A stretch of 64,000 bases of DNA from Zoogloea sp. GTDB taxonomy: Bacteria > Pseudomonadota > Gammaproteobacteria > Burkholderiales > Rhodocyclaceae. Positions 1 through 9,300 of the stretch are shown here, piece after piece. A program made the translations under genes and the position numbers. The notes below the pieces were generated by a model, which was not told the origin of the DNA, searched no databases, and worked only from the letters and a program-made list of their open reading frames with translations. Positions within the stretch are counted from its first letter, which is position 1. Each line of letters opens with the position of its first letter. The DNA lies in the NCBI RefSeq assembly GCF_023150065.1, contig NZ_JAKLLN010000017.1:47743-111742 (forward strand), in the 5' to 3' direction.

Positions 1-121
1 TTCCGTACCCGCTGACGGCAGCCTAAGTCCATCACATCAAGGACTTGGCCGGACCGATGAAACGGCAGCCGGGCCGCCACGCTGTCCGGTTGCTGACCAA
101 TCAACACCCGTTGTTGAGTTT

Positions 122-149
122 CGGGCAGCCCCGCAGGCCAGGCTGCCCG
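122..149 (-). terminator. Hairpin downstream of the first TonB receptor gene
   Basis: A perfect 9-base inverted repeat (122-130 with 141-149, 10-base loop) starts 10 bases beyond the receptor stop codon. No T-run follows it on the minus strand, so it is a terminator-like or mRNA 3'-end hairpin rather than a clear intrinsic terminator. Confidence 0.4.
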
Positions 150-158
150 GGGGCGGGG

Positions 159-2984
159 CTAGAGCCGGCTGCTGAAGGTGATGCCGAACAAACGCGGGAA
201 GCCAGGCGCATAGGCATTCCAGGTTCGATTGCGCACGGTATCGTCGTCAAGCACGTTCTTGATGAAGACGTTCAGATCCCACTTGCCGCGCCCATGGCCT
301 ATGCCAAACGAGACATCGGTTATCGAATGGTCCGGGATCCACGCATAGTTCGACAATGAGTTGTCGGAGTTGTAACGACTCAGGTAAGCCGTGTTGATTG
401 ATGCGTGGAAGACCTTGTCGCCCAACACCGGGCGATTGTAGTTGGCCCCCAGGTCGAAACTCCACAAGGACGCACCGGGCAGGGTGTGGCCCGAGATATC
501 CCGGAACGCCCCCTCATTTGCCCGCTCCACGGGGTTGGCCGCCCTCTCGAAGCGTACGTAGTGCGCATCATTGTATGCACCTGCCAGCCGCAACTGGATA
601 TTCCGGAAGCCGGTATAGACAGCGTCCAGCTCCACCCCCTGCGCCCGCACCTTGGGCACGTTCCCCGCGCCCGAAGTGTATTGGATGGTGGCATTGGGAT
701 CGGTCTGCCGCAGCAGCGCCGTGGCAGTCTCGTCCACAAAGAAGACCGTCTGCTGGTAATCCCGGATGTTGTTCAGATAGATGGCTGAATTCACCACCAG
801 ATCACCGCCCAGCAGATTGGCCTTGGCCCCGATCTCGAAGGCATCGTTCTTCTCGGGTTTGATTTCATAGGACACCGGGGTACCCGTGGTGGACAGCACG
901 CCCGGCAGGCCGGCCTTTTCGCCATGGCGATAGGACACGTATCCGGTAACGTTCTCGTTGAACTTGTACTTGGGCGACAAGGCCCAGGTGTACAGCGTGC
1001 TGTTCACCACACCGGCCTCGAAGCTGTCATACAAAGTGCCCACCCGACCTTGGCGGATCGACTTGGCGTCGGCGACCTGACGCCGTTCGGCAGCGGAAAG
1101 GCTGCCATAAGTCTTGCCGAAGTAGCGCTGAGACACCCGGTTGGCAATCAGCAGCTGGGCGGCGGTGTTCGTTGCCGCCAGGTTGCCCGACGCATCCGAG
1201 TCGAAACCGCCGTTGTTGGCCCCGCCGAGGTCGCTCCCGTAGCCCTGCTCCACCAGGTAGGCCGCCGACGTGAGCCGGCGCTCCTCCCTGCTCACACGCA
1301 GGCCGGTATTCACCGTCAGGGGCTCCGACACCTTCCAGTCCGCATTGGCATAGATGGCCGTGCTCTGGCCGCGGGAGTCGCTGGGGGTACGCTTCCACAG
1401 GTCGGTGATGGAATCGGTGAGCAGCGACCGCCCGGCCGAATTTACGTCCAGCCGTCCGTACTGGGAATTGGTGGCAAACCACGCGCCGCCGTCGCTGCCA
1501 TACACGGCGTTGCTGCCGGTACTGTTGGCGTTCTTCAGGAGCAGCAGGCCGAACTGGTAATCCACCACACCCTCGACCCGCGAACCGAGCCGGAACTCCT
1601 GGCTGATCTGCTGGTACTTGATGTGGTTGCCCGCCGCAGTCTGCACGTCGAACACGGTGCCCTCGTCATCCCGGAAAGCATTGAAGTAGTAGTCCTTGAA
1701 AGCGGTGATGGACGACAGCTGGTATTTGTCGGAGGGGTTCCAGTTGAGCTCCAGCAGCGCGGTGTTGGTGCCGGTGACGAGACCCTGCTGGCTGTCACTG
1801 TTGATGGCACGCTGGCTCAGGTAGTCACGCCCCACGGTGTAGCTGGCGTTGCGGGTGAACCATCCACGGGACAGGCGGCCCTCGGTCGTGAGGGCCAGGT
1901 TGGCGTCGCCGTTGGTGTAGAAGGCCGGAGTGGGCCGGAAGAAGAAGTTGGTGGAGCCAATGTTGGCGTTCTCGTTCATCCGTGGTGTCACTTCCAGACT
2001 CAGGCGGGCGTTGAAATCCGCCGTGGGCGTGAGGAGGAACTGTACCCGGCCCGAGACCCGATCCGCATTGATGTACTGGTTGTCCGGGTTGTACTTGTTG
2101 ATGATCCAGCCACCGCCCCGGTCGGCATTGACGGACAGGCGATAGGCCAGCACATCATCGACGATCGGACCGGTACTCACCGCCGTCGCCTTGAGGCTGC
2201 CGTTGGCGTGGCCGTAGTCCTGGGCGTCGTACTTGGAGAAGCCCAGCGTCACCTCCGAGGACGGGGTGAAGGACGGCCGCTTGTACTTGATTCCGATGGA
2301 GCCGATGGTGGTGTTCTTGCCGAACAGCGTGCCCTGGGGCCCGCGCGCCACCTCCACGCTATCCACATCATAAAAATTGAAGCTGGCCAGCGGATTGTAG
2401 GCAAAGGGCACCCCGTCGGCGTAGATGCCCACGCTCGGGTCGGCGGCCTGGTTGTTGGCGATCTTGCCGATACCACGGATCGAGTAGTTGCTGGTCTGGC
2501 TGTTGCCGTAGTTCCACTTCACGTTGGCAAGACGCTTGGTGATGGCGTCGAGGCTCACCGCATCCTCGCGCTTCAGCTCCTCGCCGCTGATTACGGAGAT
2601 GGACAGGGGAATGTCCTTCACCGCCTGCAGGCCGCGTTTGCCACTCACCACCACGCGCTCCAGGGCGAGGCTGTCGGTCCCAGCGTCCTTCTCGGGCGCT
2701 CGGGCGGCCGTAGCCGGTTCGGCAGGGGCCGCCTGCAGCGGCACCGGTGCGGCGGCGCTGGTCCCAAGGCCCTTCAGCGTCGCGTTCTCCTTGCGGAGCG
2801 CCTCGATCTCCCGACGCAGCGCCGACACCTCGGCATCGTCGGCGGCGAGGACCGTGCCGCTTCCCGATATCAGCGCGACAGTCCCCAGCGCCACCGCCAG
2901 CCCCTGATCGAATCGGCGTGCCGCGGCCCGCCCTTGCCCCTTACTGGCCTGCTGTTGCCCAGCACTTCTCGGCTTTCTTCCCAT
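159..2984 (-). CDS. TonB-dependent outer-membrane receptor with periplasmic coiled-coil extension
   Basis: A 941-residue outer-membrane active transporter. After an export signal with a long basic n-region (cleavage likely near residue 47), the mature N-terminus is a heptad-like segment at residues 48-70 (SALRREIEALRKEN), then an Ala/Pro linker, a TonB-box-like LERVVVSG at 108-115, a plug domain (about 120-235, with VEVARGPQGTLFGKN) and a 22-strand-type barrel to the end. It is a paralogue of the receptor at 31972-34725: same coiled coil, same plug and the same family of loops. The ATG at 2984 follows AAGAGG at a normal distance. A sigma-54-type promoter lies 43 bases upstream. The substrate is unknown; nothing in the sequence identifies a siderophore, vitamin or metal complex. 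Confidence 0.92.
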   Translation of the reverse strand: MGRKPRSAGQQQASKGQGRAAARRFDQGLAVALGTVALISGSGTVLAADDAEVSALRREIEALRKENATLKGLGTSAAAPVPLQAAPAEPATAARAPEKDAGTDSLALERVVVSGKRGLQAVKDIPLSISVISGEELKREDAVSLDAITKRLANVKWNYGNSQTSNYSIRGIGKIANNQAADPSVGIYADGVPFAYNPLASFNFYDVDSVEVARGPQGTLFGKNTTIGSIGIKYKRPSFTPSSEVTLGFSKYDAQDYGHANGSLKATAVSTGPIVDDVLAYRLSVNADRGGGWIINKYNPDNQYINADRVSGRVQFLLTPTADFNARLSLEVTPRMNENANIGSTNFFFRPTPAFYTNGDANLALTTEGRLSRGWFTRNASYTVGRDYLSQRAINSDSQQGLVTGTNTALLELNWNPSDKYQLSSITAFKDYYFNAFRDDEGTVFDVQTAAGNHIKYQQISQEFRLGSRVEGVVDYQFGLLLLKNANSTGSNAVYGSDGGAWFATNSQYGRLDVNSAGRSLLTDSITDLWKRTPSDSRGQSTAIYANADWKVSEPLTVNTGLRVSREERRLTSAAYLVEQGYGSDLGGANNGGFDSDASGNLAATNTAAQLLIANRVSQRYFGKTYGSLSAAERRQVADAKSIRQGRVGTLYDSFEAGVVNSTLYTWALSPKYKFNENVTGYVSYRHGEKAGLPGVLSTTGTPVSYEIKPEKNDAFEIGAKANLLGGDLVVNSAIYLNNIRDYQQTVFFVDETATALLRQTDPNATIQYTSGAGNVPKVRAQGVELDAVYTGFRNIQLRLAGAYNDAHYVRFERAANPVERANEGAFRDISGHTLPGASLWSFDLGANYNRPVLGDKVFHASINTAYLSRYNSDNSLSNYAWIPDHSITDVSFGIGHGRGKWDLNVFIKNVLDDDTVRNRTWNAYAPGFPRLFGITFSSRL

Positions 2985-3421
2985 GAGCAGATACCTCTTA
3001 TGACTATGATGTAAGCACTACTCAGGGCATCAAACGTGCCAATCGGAACAGCCGCTTCCCCGCCAGCTCAGGCGAAACAACTATTCATTTGTAATCAATC
3101 ACTTGAATGAGTTTTTCGAGGGCATCCAGGCCCACGATCCGTAATGGTCCGGAGGCTCGGGGCCGTGGAAGCTGCTGCAGGCAAGGCACGCTGCCTTTTC
3201 AGCTGCGTGGCATTCATCAGCGGGCGGTACGGGCAGGTGATACAGACTGCAATCGGGATGAGAGCGGGGCCGGCATCGGAAGAACGGCGGGCGGAGAATG
3301 CAGCCGGTGAGGGAGAAATGAGGGGAGTGGAGCCGCGAGGAAATGCGCCTCCCCGGAGTGGATGGGTCAGCTGGCGGGGCGCTCCGACACCCCGCCGATA
3401 CTCAGGCAGACGGATCCGCCT
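2985..3421. other. Intergenic region between TonB receptor and cytochrome c' gene
   Basis: No convincing gene is seen; the short plus-strand frames have no ribosome site or recognisable product. The receptor-proximal part holds the sigma-54 site (3026-3041) and an AT-richer stretch (3085-3120). TGCTGCAGGCAAGGCA at 3173-3188, about 130 bases upstream of the promoter, is a contracted relative of the dyad described at 6200-6215. Confidence 0.5.
3026..3041 (-). promoter_or_regulatory. Sigma-54 -24/-12 promoter of the first TonB receptor
   Basis: Read on the minus strand the site is TGGCACGTTTGATGCC. It matches TGGCACG-N4-TTGCW at 14 of the 16 positions counting N as a match, and has the obligatory GG-N10-GC spacing. 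The GC lies 43 bases before the ATG, giving a leader of about 30 bases. Confidence 0.65.
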
Positions 3422-3889
3422 TCAGTCCTTCTTGCGGAAGTCGTCGTGGCAGCCCTTGCAGGTGGCGCCGAGCTTGCCGAAGGCCACCTTGACGGCGGCG
3501 GCGTCGCCGGTGGCGGCGACCTTGGCGAGTTCGTTGGATTCGGTCACGAACTTGCGGGCGGCTTCGCCGGCCTTGGCGGTGTCGGTGAACAGCTCGGGCT
3601 TGACCGTGGTTTCACGCCAGCCCTTGCCGGTTTCGGTGCCGGCCGGGTAGAGGGCGCCGAGGCCGGAGTTGGCAATCGCGGCGATGGCGTTGGCGGCGCG
3701 GATCACTTCATCCTTGTTGTAGGTGCCATCGACGCTGGCCTTGATGCGGCCGTTGTTCCAGGCCAGCACCTGATACACCGACTGACGCCACTTGATGATC
3801 TGCTCGGGCTTGGGAGCCTGCTGGGCGAAGGTGGCCGAGGCGGCGGTGAGGGCGAGGACGGCGAGCAGGGGTTTGACGAGTTGTTTCAT
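3422..3889 (-). CDS. Cytochrome c'
   Basis: A 155-residue periplasmic monohaem cytochrome c' (four-helix bundle, class II c-type). It has a Sec signal ending near AQQ (residues 22-24) and the haem-binding CKGCH at 144-148, eight residues from the C-terminus, as is typical for the family. Members bind NO and are often linked to nitrosative stress or electron transfer; the physiological partner here is unknown. It is the last gene of a three-gene minus-strand set with the dienelactone hydrolase and SMP-30 protein, 65 bases after the hydrolase stop, so co-transcription is likely. Confidence 0.9.
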   Translation of the reverse strand: MKQLVKPLLAVLALTAASATFAQQAPKPEQIIKWRQSVYQVLAWNNGRIKASVDGTYNKDEVIRAANAIAAIANSGLGALYPAGTETGKGWRETTVKPELFTDTAKAGEAARKFVTESNELAKVAATGDAAAVKVAFGKLGATCKGCHDDFRKKD

Positions 3890-3954
3890 TGAAGCTCCGG
3901 ATGGATGAGGTTTGGGTTGAAGGTGGGATGAAGAAATTGCCCCGTGAGCGGCAC

Positions 3955-4845
3955 TCAGGCCTTGAGGTGCGTCCTGAAGAACTCCACTGTGCGCTGCCAG
4001 GCCAGCTTGGCGGCGGCGGGCTGATAGCGCGGGGTGGTGTTGTTGTTGAAGCCGTGCAGGGTGTCGGGATAGAAGTAGATCTGATGCTTCACCCCGGCGG
4101 CTGTGAGGGCGGCCTCAAACTTCGGCCAGCCGGCGTTGATGCGTTCGTCGTCGGAGGCGTAGTGGACCAGCAGCGGCGCCTTGATCTTCGCCACGTCCTC
4201 CACCGGCGGCTGACCGCCATAGAAGGGCACGGCCGCGGCCAGATCGGGGATGCGGGTGGCCAGGAAGTTGGAGATGCCCCCGCCGTAGCAGAAGCCGGTG
4301 ACGCCCACCTTGCCGTTGCCCTGGGGCAGGCCCTTGAGGATGCCCACGGCGGCGATGAAATCCTCCCTGCTCTTGGTCTGATCGAGCTTGGGGAAGAGCT
4401 CCCGGGCCTTGTCCTCGTCGCCCGGGTAGCCGCCCAGGGGAAACAGGGCGTCCGGCGCAAAGGCGATGAAGCCGTCGAGGGCCAGGCGGCGGGCGATGTC
4501 CTCGATGTGCGGGTTGAGCCCGCGGTTCTCGTGCACCACCAGTACGGTGGGCAGCTTGCCCTTGGCGCCGGCCGGCTGCACCAGGTAGCCGCGCAGGGTG
4601 CCGTAGCCCTTGGGCGAGGGGTATTCCACGTAGCGTGCCTGGATGCGCGGGTCGCTGTGCTGCACCTCCTGGGCCTCGGCAAAGCGCGGGCTGAGGGCGT
4701 TGAGCAGGCCTTCGGCGGTGACGCCGGCCACGGCGTACTGGCCGGCCCGGGTCAGGAACTCCCGGCGCGGGATGAGGCCGTGGACGTACTTGTCGAAGAG
4801 CTGGAGCACTTCGGGTTTGAAATCGGCGGCGGTCTTGAGGCTCAT
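3955..4845 (-). CDS. Tat-exported dienelactone hydrolase family protein
   Basis: A 296-residue alpha/beta hydrolase of the dienelactone hydrolase family (YghX-like). A twin-arginine motif RREFLTRAG at 27-35 precedes a hydrophobic stretch, so it is predicted to be exported folded to the periplasm. The nucleophile is the Cys in GFCYGGG; Asp in YASDDERI and His in DTLHGFNNN complete the Cys-Asp-His triad. Family members hydrolyse lactones and esters, but the natural substrate cannot be read from sequence. It lies 25 bases downstream of the SMP-30 gene, which is also a lactone-hydrolase-type fold, suggesting that the two act on related substrates. Confidence 0.88.
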   Translation of the reverse strand: MSLKTAADFKPEVLQLFDKYVHGLIPRREFLTRAGQYAVAGVTAEGLLNALSPRFAEAQEVQHSDPRIQARYVEYPSPKGYGTLRGYLVQPAGAKGKLPTVLVVHENRGLNPHIEDIARRLALDGFIAFAPDALFPLGGYPGDEDKARELFPKLDQTKSREDFIAAVGILKGLPQGNGKVGVTGFCYGGGISNFLATRIPDLAAAVPFYGGQPPVEDVAKIKAPLLVHYASDDERINAGWPKFEAALTAAGVKHQIYFYPDTLHGFNNNTTPRYQPAAAKLAWQRTVEFFRTHLKA

Positions 4846-4870
4846 GGTGGGCTCCGGAAAAACGGGAAAA

Positions 4871-5854
4871 TTACTTGACGCGACCGGCGTAGCCGGCGGT
4901 CAGCACCGGAATGCGCCAGGCTGAACCGCTGCCCACGACGTAGAGGGTCTTCTTGCCCGGACCGGCAAAGGCCAGGTTCTGCGGGCGCTTGGGCAGGGCG
5001 ATCACACCCAGGGCCTCACCCTTGGGGCTGAAGACCTGGACGCCGGCATTGGAGGCCACGTAGAGGCGCCCTTCGGCATCCACGGCCAGGCCGTCGGCAC
5101 CGCTGGTGGGGCCGTTATCGGTCTGACGGAAGCCCTCCAGCTTTGCAAACTCGCGCTTGGCGCCGAGCTTGCCGTTGGCAGCGATGTCATAGGCCAGCAC
5201 ATGCTCGCCGGCGGTGTTGGCCACGTAGAGGGTCTTCTCGTCGGGGCTCAGCTGGATGCCGTTGGGGCGCTCGATGTCGCCGGCCAGACGCTCGATGGCG
5301 AACTCGGGCGAGATCCGGTACACCGCCGGCTTGGCGATCTTGCTGGTGTCGGGCTTGGGGTTGGCGTTGGCATTCACACCCGAGTCGGTGAAATACACAA
5401 AGCCCTTGCGGTCCACCACCAGGTCGTTGGGCCGGCCAAAGCCCAGCCCGCCGTCCACCTTGGCGGCCAGGGTGCGGGCGCTGCCGAGGGGCAGGATCAC
5501 GCCGACCTTGGGGTCGAGGGTCTGCACCGCCACCAGGTCGCCGTTGGGGGCGTAGGCCAGGGCGTTCACGCCGTTGGTGTTGTCGAGGAAGACCGAGGTG
5601 CTGCCATCCGGCGCGATGCGGATGACCCGGGCGTTCTGGTTCTCGGTGAACAGCACGCTGCCATCCGGCGCGGCGATGGGGCCTTCGGTGCCCTTGAAGC
5701 CGTCCTTGATCAGCTCGATCCGGGTACCGGCATTGACGACGCCGGGGATGGCGGGGGTCACGGCTTCCTGGGCGAGGGCACTCAGCGTGGTCAAGGTGAG
5801 CGCGGCGGCGAGAACGGTCTTGGCAGAGGTTTTCACAGAAACATTGGGATTCAT
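4871..5854 (-). CDS. Exported SMP-30/gluconolactonase family protein
   Basis: A 327-residue six-bladed beta-propeller of the SMP-30/gluconolactonase/LRE family. Conserved stretches include GTEGPIAAPDGSVLFTEN near the N-terminus, GRPNDLVVDRKGFVYFTD, and IERPNGIQLSPDEKTLYVAN, which carry the metal-coordinating Glu/Asn/Asp positions of the family. The ATG at 5854 is chosen because it starts a clean signal peptide (MNPNVSVKTSAKTVLAAALT...). A longer frame begins at 5998 but would encode a non-conserved leader and span the sigma-54 promoter. It is first in the operon with the hydrolase and cytochrome c'. Probably a periplasmic lactonase; substrate unknown. Confidence 0.85.
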   Translation of the reverse strand: MNPNVSVKTSAKTVLAAALTLTTLSALAQEAVTPAIPGVVNAGTRIELIKDGFKGTEGPIAAPDGSVLFTENQNARVIRIAPDGSTSVFLDNTNGVNALAYAPNGDLVAVQTLDPKVGVILPLGSARTLAAKVDGGLGFGRPNDLVVDRKGFVYFTDSGVNANANPKPDTSKIAKPAVYRISPEFAIERLAGDIERPNGIQLSPDEKTLYVANTAGEHVLAYDIAANGKLGAKREFAKLEGFRQTDNGPTSGADGLAVDAEGRLYVASNAGVQVFSPKGEALGVIALPKRPQNLAFAGPGKKTLYVVGSGSAWRIPVLTAGYAGRVK

Positions 5855-5938
5855 GGCGGGGATCGGGTTCGCAGATGAAGGCCCGCGGAAGCGAGGCCAT
5901 GTCCGGTACGCGGGATGCGTACCGCCAGGCCTTTCCAT

Positions 5939-5954
5939 CGCATTCACCGTGCCA
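5939..5954 (-). promoter_or_regulatory. Sigma-54 -24/-12 promoter of the SMP-30/hydrolase/cytochrome c' operon
   Basis: On the minus strand the site is TGGCACGGTGAATGCG, with TGGCACG intact and GG-N10-GC spacing. The GC is 86 bases before the ATG at 5854. The mismatches (A at the first T of the -12 box, final G) resemble those at 3026-3041. Confidence 0.58.
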
Positions 5955-6088
5955 GAAACCGTGACAGCATCCGCCGGCCCCCCTGAAGCAGCCGGCATTC
6001 ATTTGATTTATCAGGCCTATTCAGTGCTTGCGGGCAGACTCCGACCCTGTTGCGCCCATGGCCTTTCGGCCCGGGTAGGCGACTCAGC

Positions 6089-6104
6089 TGTTGCCCTGGA
6101 CGCA
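6089..6104 (+). promoter_or_regulatory. Degenerate activator-site dyad
   Basis: TGTTGCCCTGGACGCA: the left half is an exact match to TGYTGCC and the right half is partial. It lies 135 bases upstream of the minus-strand sigma-54 site and 165 bases upstream of the plus-strand one. Confidence 0.4.
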
Positions 6105-6199
6105 ACCGCCCACCTGCTCTGCTGATTTCCCAACTCCACTGCGGAGCAGTCAACAGCCCCTGCCGGCCTGCTACCGGCACAACTCCGCCCCAACAGATC

Positions 6200-6215
6200 T
6201 GCTGCCAGGGCAACA
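6200..6215 (+). promoter_or_regulatory. Candidate sigma-54 upstream activator site (TGYTGCC-N2-GGCARCA)
   Basis: TGCTGCCAGGGCAACA, a near-perfect dyad, identical base for base to the copy at 17520-17535 upstream of another sigma-54-type promoter. The left part also pairs with CCCTGGCAG at 6219-6227 to form a 9-base stem. It sits 54 bases upstream of the RND sigma-54 site. Confidence 0.55.
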
Positions 6216-6268
6216 ACCCCCTGGCAGAAAAAAAGGCGGATGCCACGCCGGCATTGGGCTGGCGGGCA

Positions 6269-6284
6269 TGGAACGGAATTTGCG
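6269..6284 (+). promoter_or_regulatory. Sigma-54 -24/-12 promoter of the RND efflux operon
   Basis: TGGAACGGAATTTGCG matches TGGCACG-N4-TTGCW except at the fourth and last bases. GG-N10-GC spacing is exact and the GC is 46 bases before the ATG at 6329, the same geometry as the TonB receptor promoters. Confidence 0.58.
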
Positions 6285-6328
6285 GGTAACCGGGGTTTGC
6301 GTGCCCCCGGCCCTTCGCTTCCCGCCCC

Positions 6329-9300
6329 ATGTGGATCGTCAATATCGCCTTGCGGCGCCCCTACACCTTTCTGGTGATGGCGCTCCTCATCCTGCTGTCC
6401 ATGCCCTATGTGCTGCGCAAGATGTCCACCGACATCCTGCCGGCCATCGACATCCCGGTCGTGGCGATGATGTATGGCTACGGTGGGCTGTCCGCGCCCG
6501 AGATCTACAGCCGCATCACACGCTCGGCCGAGCGCGCCATGACCCAGTCCGTAGACAACGTGGAGCACACCGAGTCCTTCTCGGTAAATGGCGTGGCAGT
6601 GATCAAGGTCTTCTTCCAGCCCGGCACCCACATCGGCACCGCCCTGGCCCAGGTCCAGGCCGCCGCCAACTCGGCCTACCGCTCCATGCCAGTGGGGGTG
6701 GCCCCGCCCCAGGTGGTGGAATACTCGGCCACCGACCTGCCCCTGCTGCAGCTGGGGGTGTCCAGCGCCACGCTGCCCGAAACCGAGGTGGCGGAGCTGA
6801 CCAATGACGTGATCCGCAGCACCCTGCGGATGAAGAAGGGCATCGAGATGACGGCCCCCTACGGGGCGCGCAACCGGCAGATCTCGGTGGACATCGACGC
6901 CGCCGCCCTGCACGCCCGGGGCCTGACCCCCGCTGACGTCACCAACGCGATTGGCGCCCAGACCTTGACCCTGCCCACCGGCAGCATCAGGATCGGCGAG
7001 ACCGAATACGACGTGGCGCTCAACGGCTCGGTGGCCAGCCTGGCGCAGATCGGCGAGATCCCTATCCGTACTTCCGACGGCCAGACCATCCAGGTGCGCG
7101 ACGTGGCCAGCGTGCGCGACGGCGCCGGCCCCCTCACCACCATCGTCCGTCAGAACGGCGACCGGGGCATCCTCACCTCCATCTTCAAGGTCGGCGGGGC
7201 GTCCACCCTCGAAGTGGTGGACAACGTGCGCTCGGCCATCCCCGGCATCCTCCAGAAGCTGCCCGAGGACATCGACGTGCAGCTGATGTTCGACCAGTCC
7301 CTGTTCGTGCGGGCAGCCATCGGCAACGTGCTCCACGAAGCCCTGATCGCCGCAGCCCTCACCGCCGCGATGATCCTGCTCTTCCTGGGCAACTGGCGCA
7401 GCACCTGCATCATCGCCGTATCCATTCCCCTGTCGATCATGTGTTCGCTGATCGTGCTCTACCTGCTCGGCGAAACCCTCAACCTGATGACCCTCGGGGG
7501 TCTGGCCCTGGCGGTGGGCATCCTGGTGGATGACGCCACCGTCGAGATCGAGAACATCGAGCGCCAGATGGCCCTGGGCAAGGGCCCCCGCCAGGCCATC
7601 CTCGACGGCGCCCGGGAGATTGCGGCGCCGGCCTTCGTGTCCACCCTGTGCATCTGCATCGTCTTCGTGCCCATGTTCTTCCTCACCGGGGTGGCCCGCT
7701 CCCTGTTCGTCCCCCTGGCGGAGGCGGTGGTATTTGCGATGCTCGCCTCCTACATCCTGTCACGTACCCTGGTGCCGACCCTGGTGATGTACATGATGGC
7801 CTCGACCCATGGCGCCCACCCGGCACGCAGTGGGGGCGGCAACGTGTTCCGGCGGGTCCATCTGCGCTTCGAAGCCGCCTTTTCGTCCCTGCAGGCCCAT
7901 TACAGCGTGCTGCTGGCGGCCCTTCTCACGCAGCGCCGCCGCGTCGCCACCGCCTTCGCGGCAGCCTGTCTGCTGTCCCTCGGGTTGGTGCCGCTGCTCG
8001 GGCAGGACCTCTTCCCGGCGGTGGATGCGGGCCAGCTCCGCCTGCACCTGCGCGCCGCCTCGGGCACCCGCCTGGAGGAGATGCCGAAACTGGTGGACCA
8101 GGTGGAAAGCACCCTCCGTGAGCTCATTCCGGCACAAGAGCTCGGCGACATCCTGGACATCATCGGCGGCCCCTACAGCACCCGCAACACCGTGTTCGGC
8201 AACTCCGGCACCGCGGAAACCGCCGACACGGAGATCATGGTGTCCCTGCGCCCCGGCCACGCGCCCAGCCAGGCCTACATGACCCGGCTGCGGGAGGTGC
8301 TTCCGGCACGTTTCCCGGGCGTCGAGTTCTATTTCCAGCCCGCCGACCAGGTCAGCCAGACCCTCAACTTCGGCACCCCAGCCCCCATCGACATCCAGTT
8401 CATCGGCGGCAAGCCCGCCGAGCTGATTCCCCTGGCGGTGGAGACCAACAACCGCCTGCGCCAGATTCCGGGCATCGTCGACGCCCACGTCTTCCAGCGC
8501 TGGAGCAAGCCCACCCTGGCCATCGACATGGACCGCACGCGCCTGCAGCAGCTCGGCCTGTCGGCCCGCGATGTGGCCCAGAACGTGATGATCTCCCTGT
8601 CCGGCAGCATGCAGGCGGCCCCGGCCTACTGGCTCAACCCGGCCAATGGCAACACCTACACCATCGGCGTGCGCAGCCCGGAGACCGCTCTCGACAGCCT
8701 GGACGCGCTGATGCGCACCCCGGTGGGCAGTGGGGTCGAGGCACCCCGGCAGCTGGGCAGCGTAGTGTCCCTGTCCCGGGTGGCCCAGGCCCCGGCGCTG
8801 ACCAGCTACAACACCCAGACCCTGTTCAACGTCTTCGCCAACGTGGAGGGCCGTGACCTGGGCAGCGTCAGCCGCGACATCGAACGCCTGCTTGACGAGA
8901 TCCGGCCGAAGCTGCCCCGCGGGGTCGATCTGGTCCTGCGCGGTCAGGTGGAGACCCTGCATGCCTCCTTCACCGGCCTGGCCCTGGGCCTCGCCGTGGC
9001 CATCGCGCTGGTGTACCTGCTGCTGGTGGTCAATTTCCAGTCATGGCTGGATCCGCTGGTCATCATCAGCGCCCTGCCCGCCGCCCTGGCTGGCATTGCC
9101 TGGATCCTCTTCCTGTGGGGCACACCCCTGTCGGTACCTGCCCTCACCGGCACCATCATGAGCATGGGCGTGGCCACCGCCAACTCCATCCTGCTGGTGT
9201 CCTTTGCACGGACGCGTCTGGCCGAAGGCGTACCGCCGCCCGGCGCCGCCCTGGAAGCCGCCACCACCCGCCTGCGCCCGGTGCTGATGACCGCCTTCGC

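Larger units (their letters stand above)
5855..6328. promoter_or_regulatory. Divergent control region between SMP-30 operon and RND pump
   Basis: No gene is seen. The region holds a minus-strand sigma-54 site (5939-5954) and a plus-strand one (6269-6284). Between them are a 16-base dyad (6200-6215) and a degenerate copy (6089-6104). This is the arrangement expected of a divergent sigma-54 control region with shared upstream activator sites. Confidence 0.55.

Noticed and set aside
5855..5998. Longer N-terminus of the SMP-30 protein starting at 5998
   Set aside because: It would place a non-hydrophobic leader before a good signal peptide and make the sigma-54 site coding.
6202..6235. Intrinsic terminator at the CTGCCAGGG/CCCTGGCAG hairpin followed by seven A
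   Set aside because: The run is A on the plus strand and precedes the hairpin on the minus strand, so it has the wrong polarity for either direction; better read as part of a regulatory dyad.
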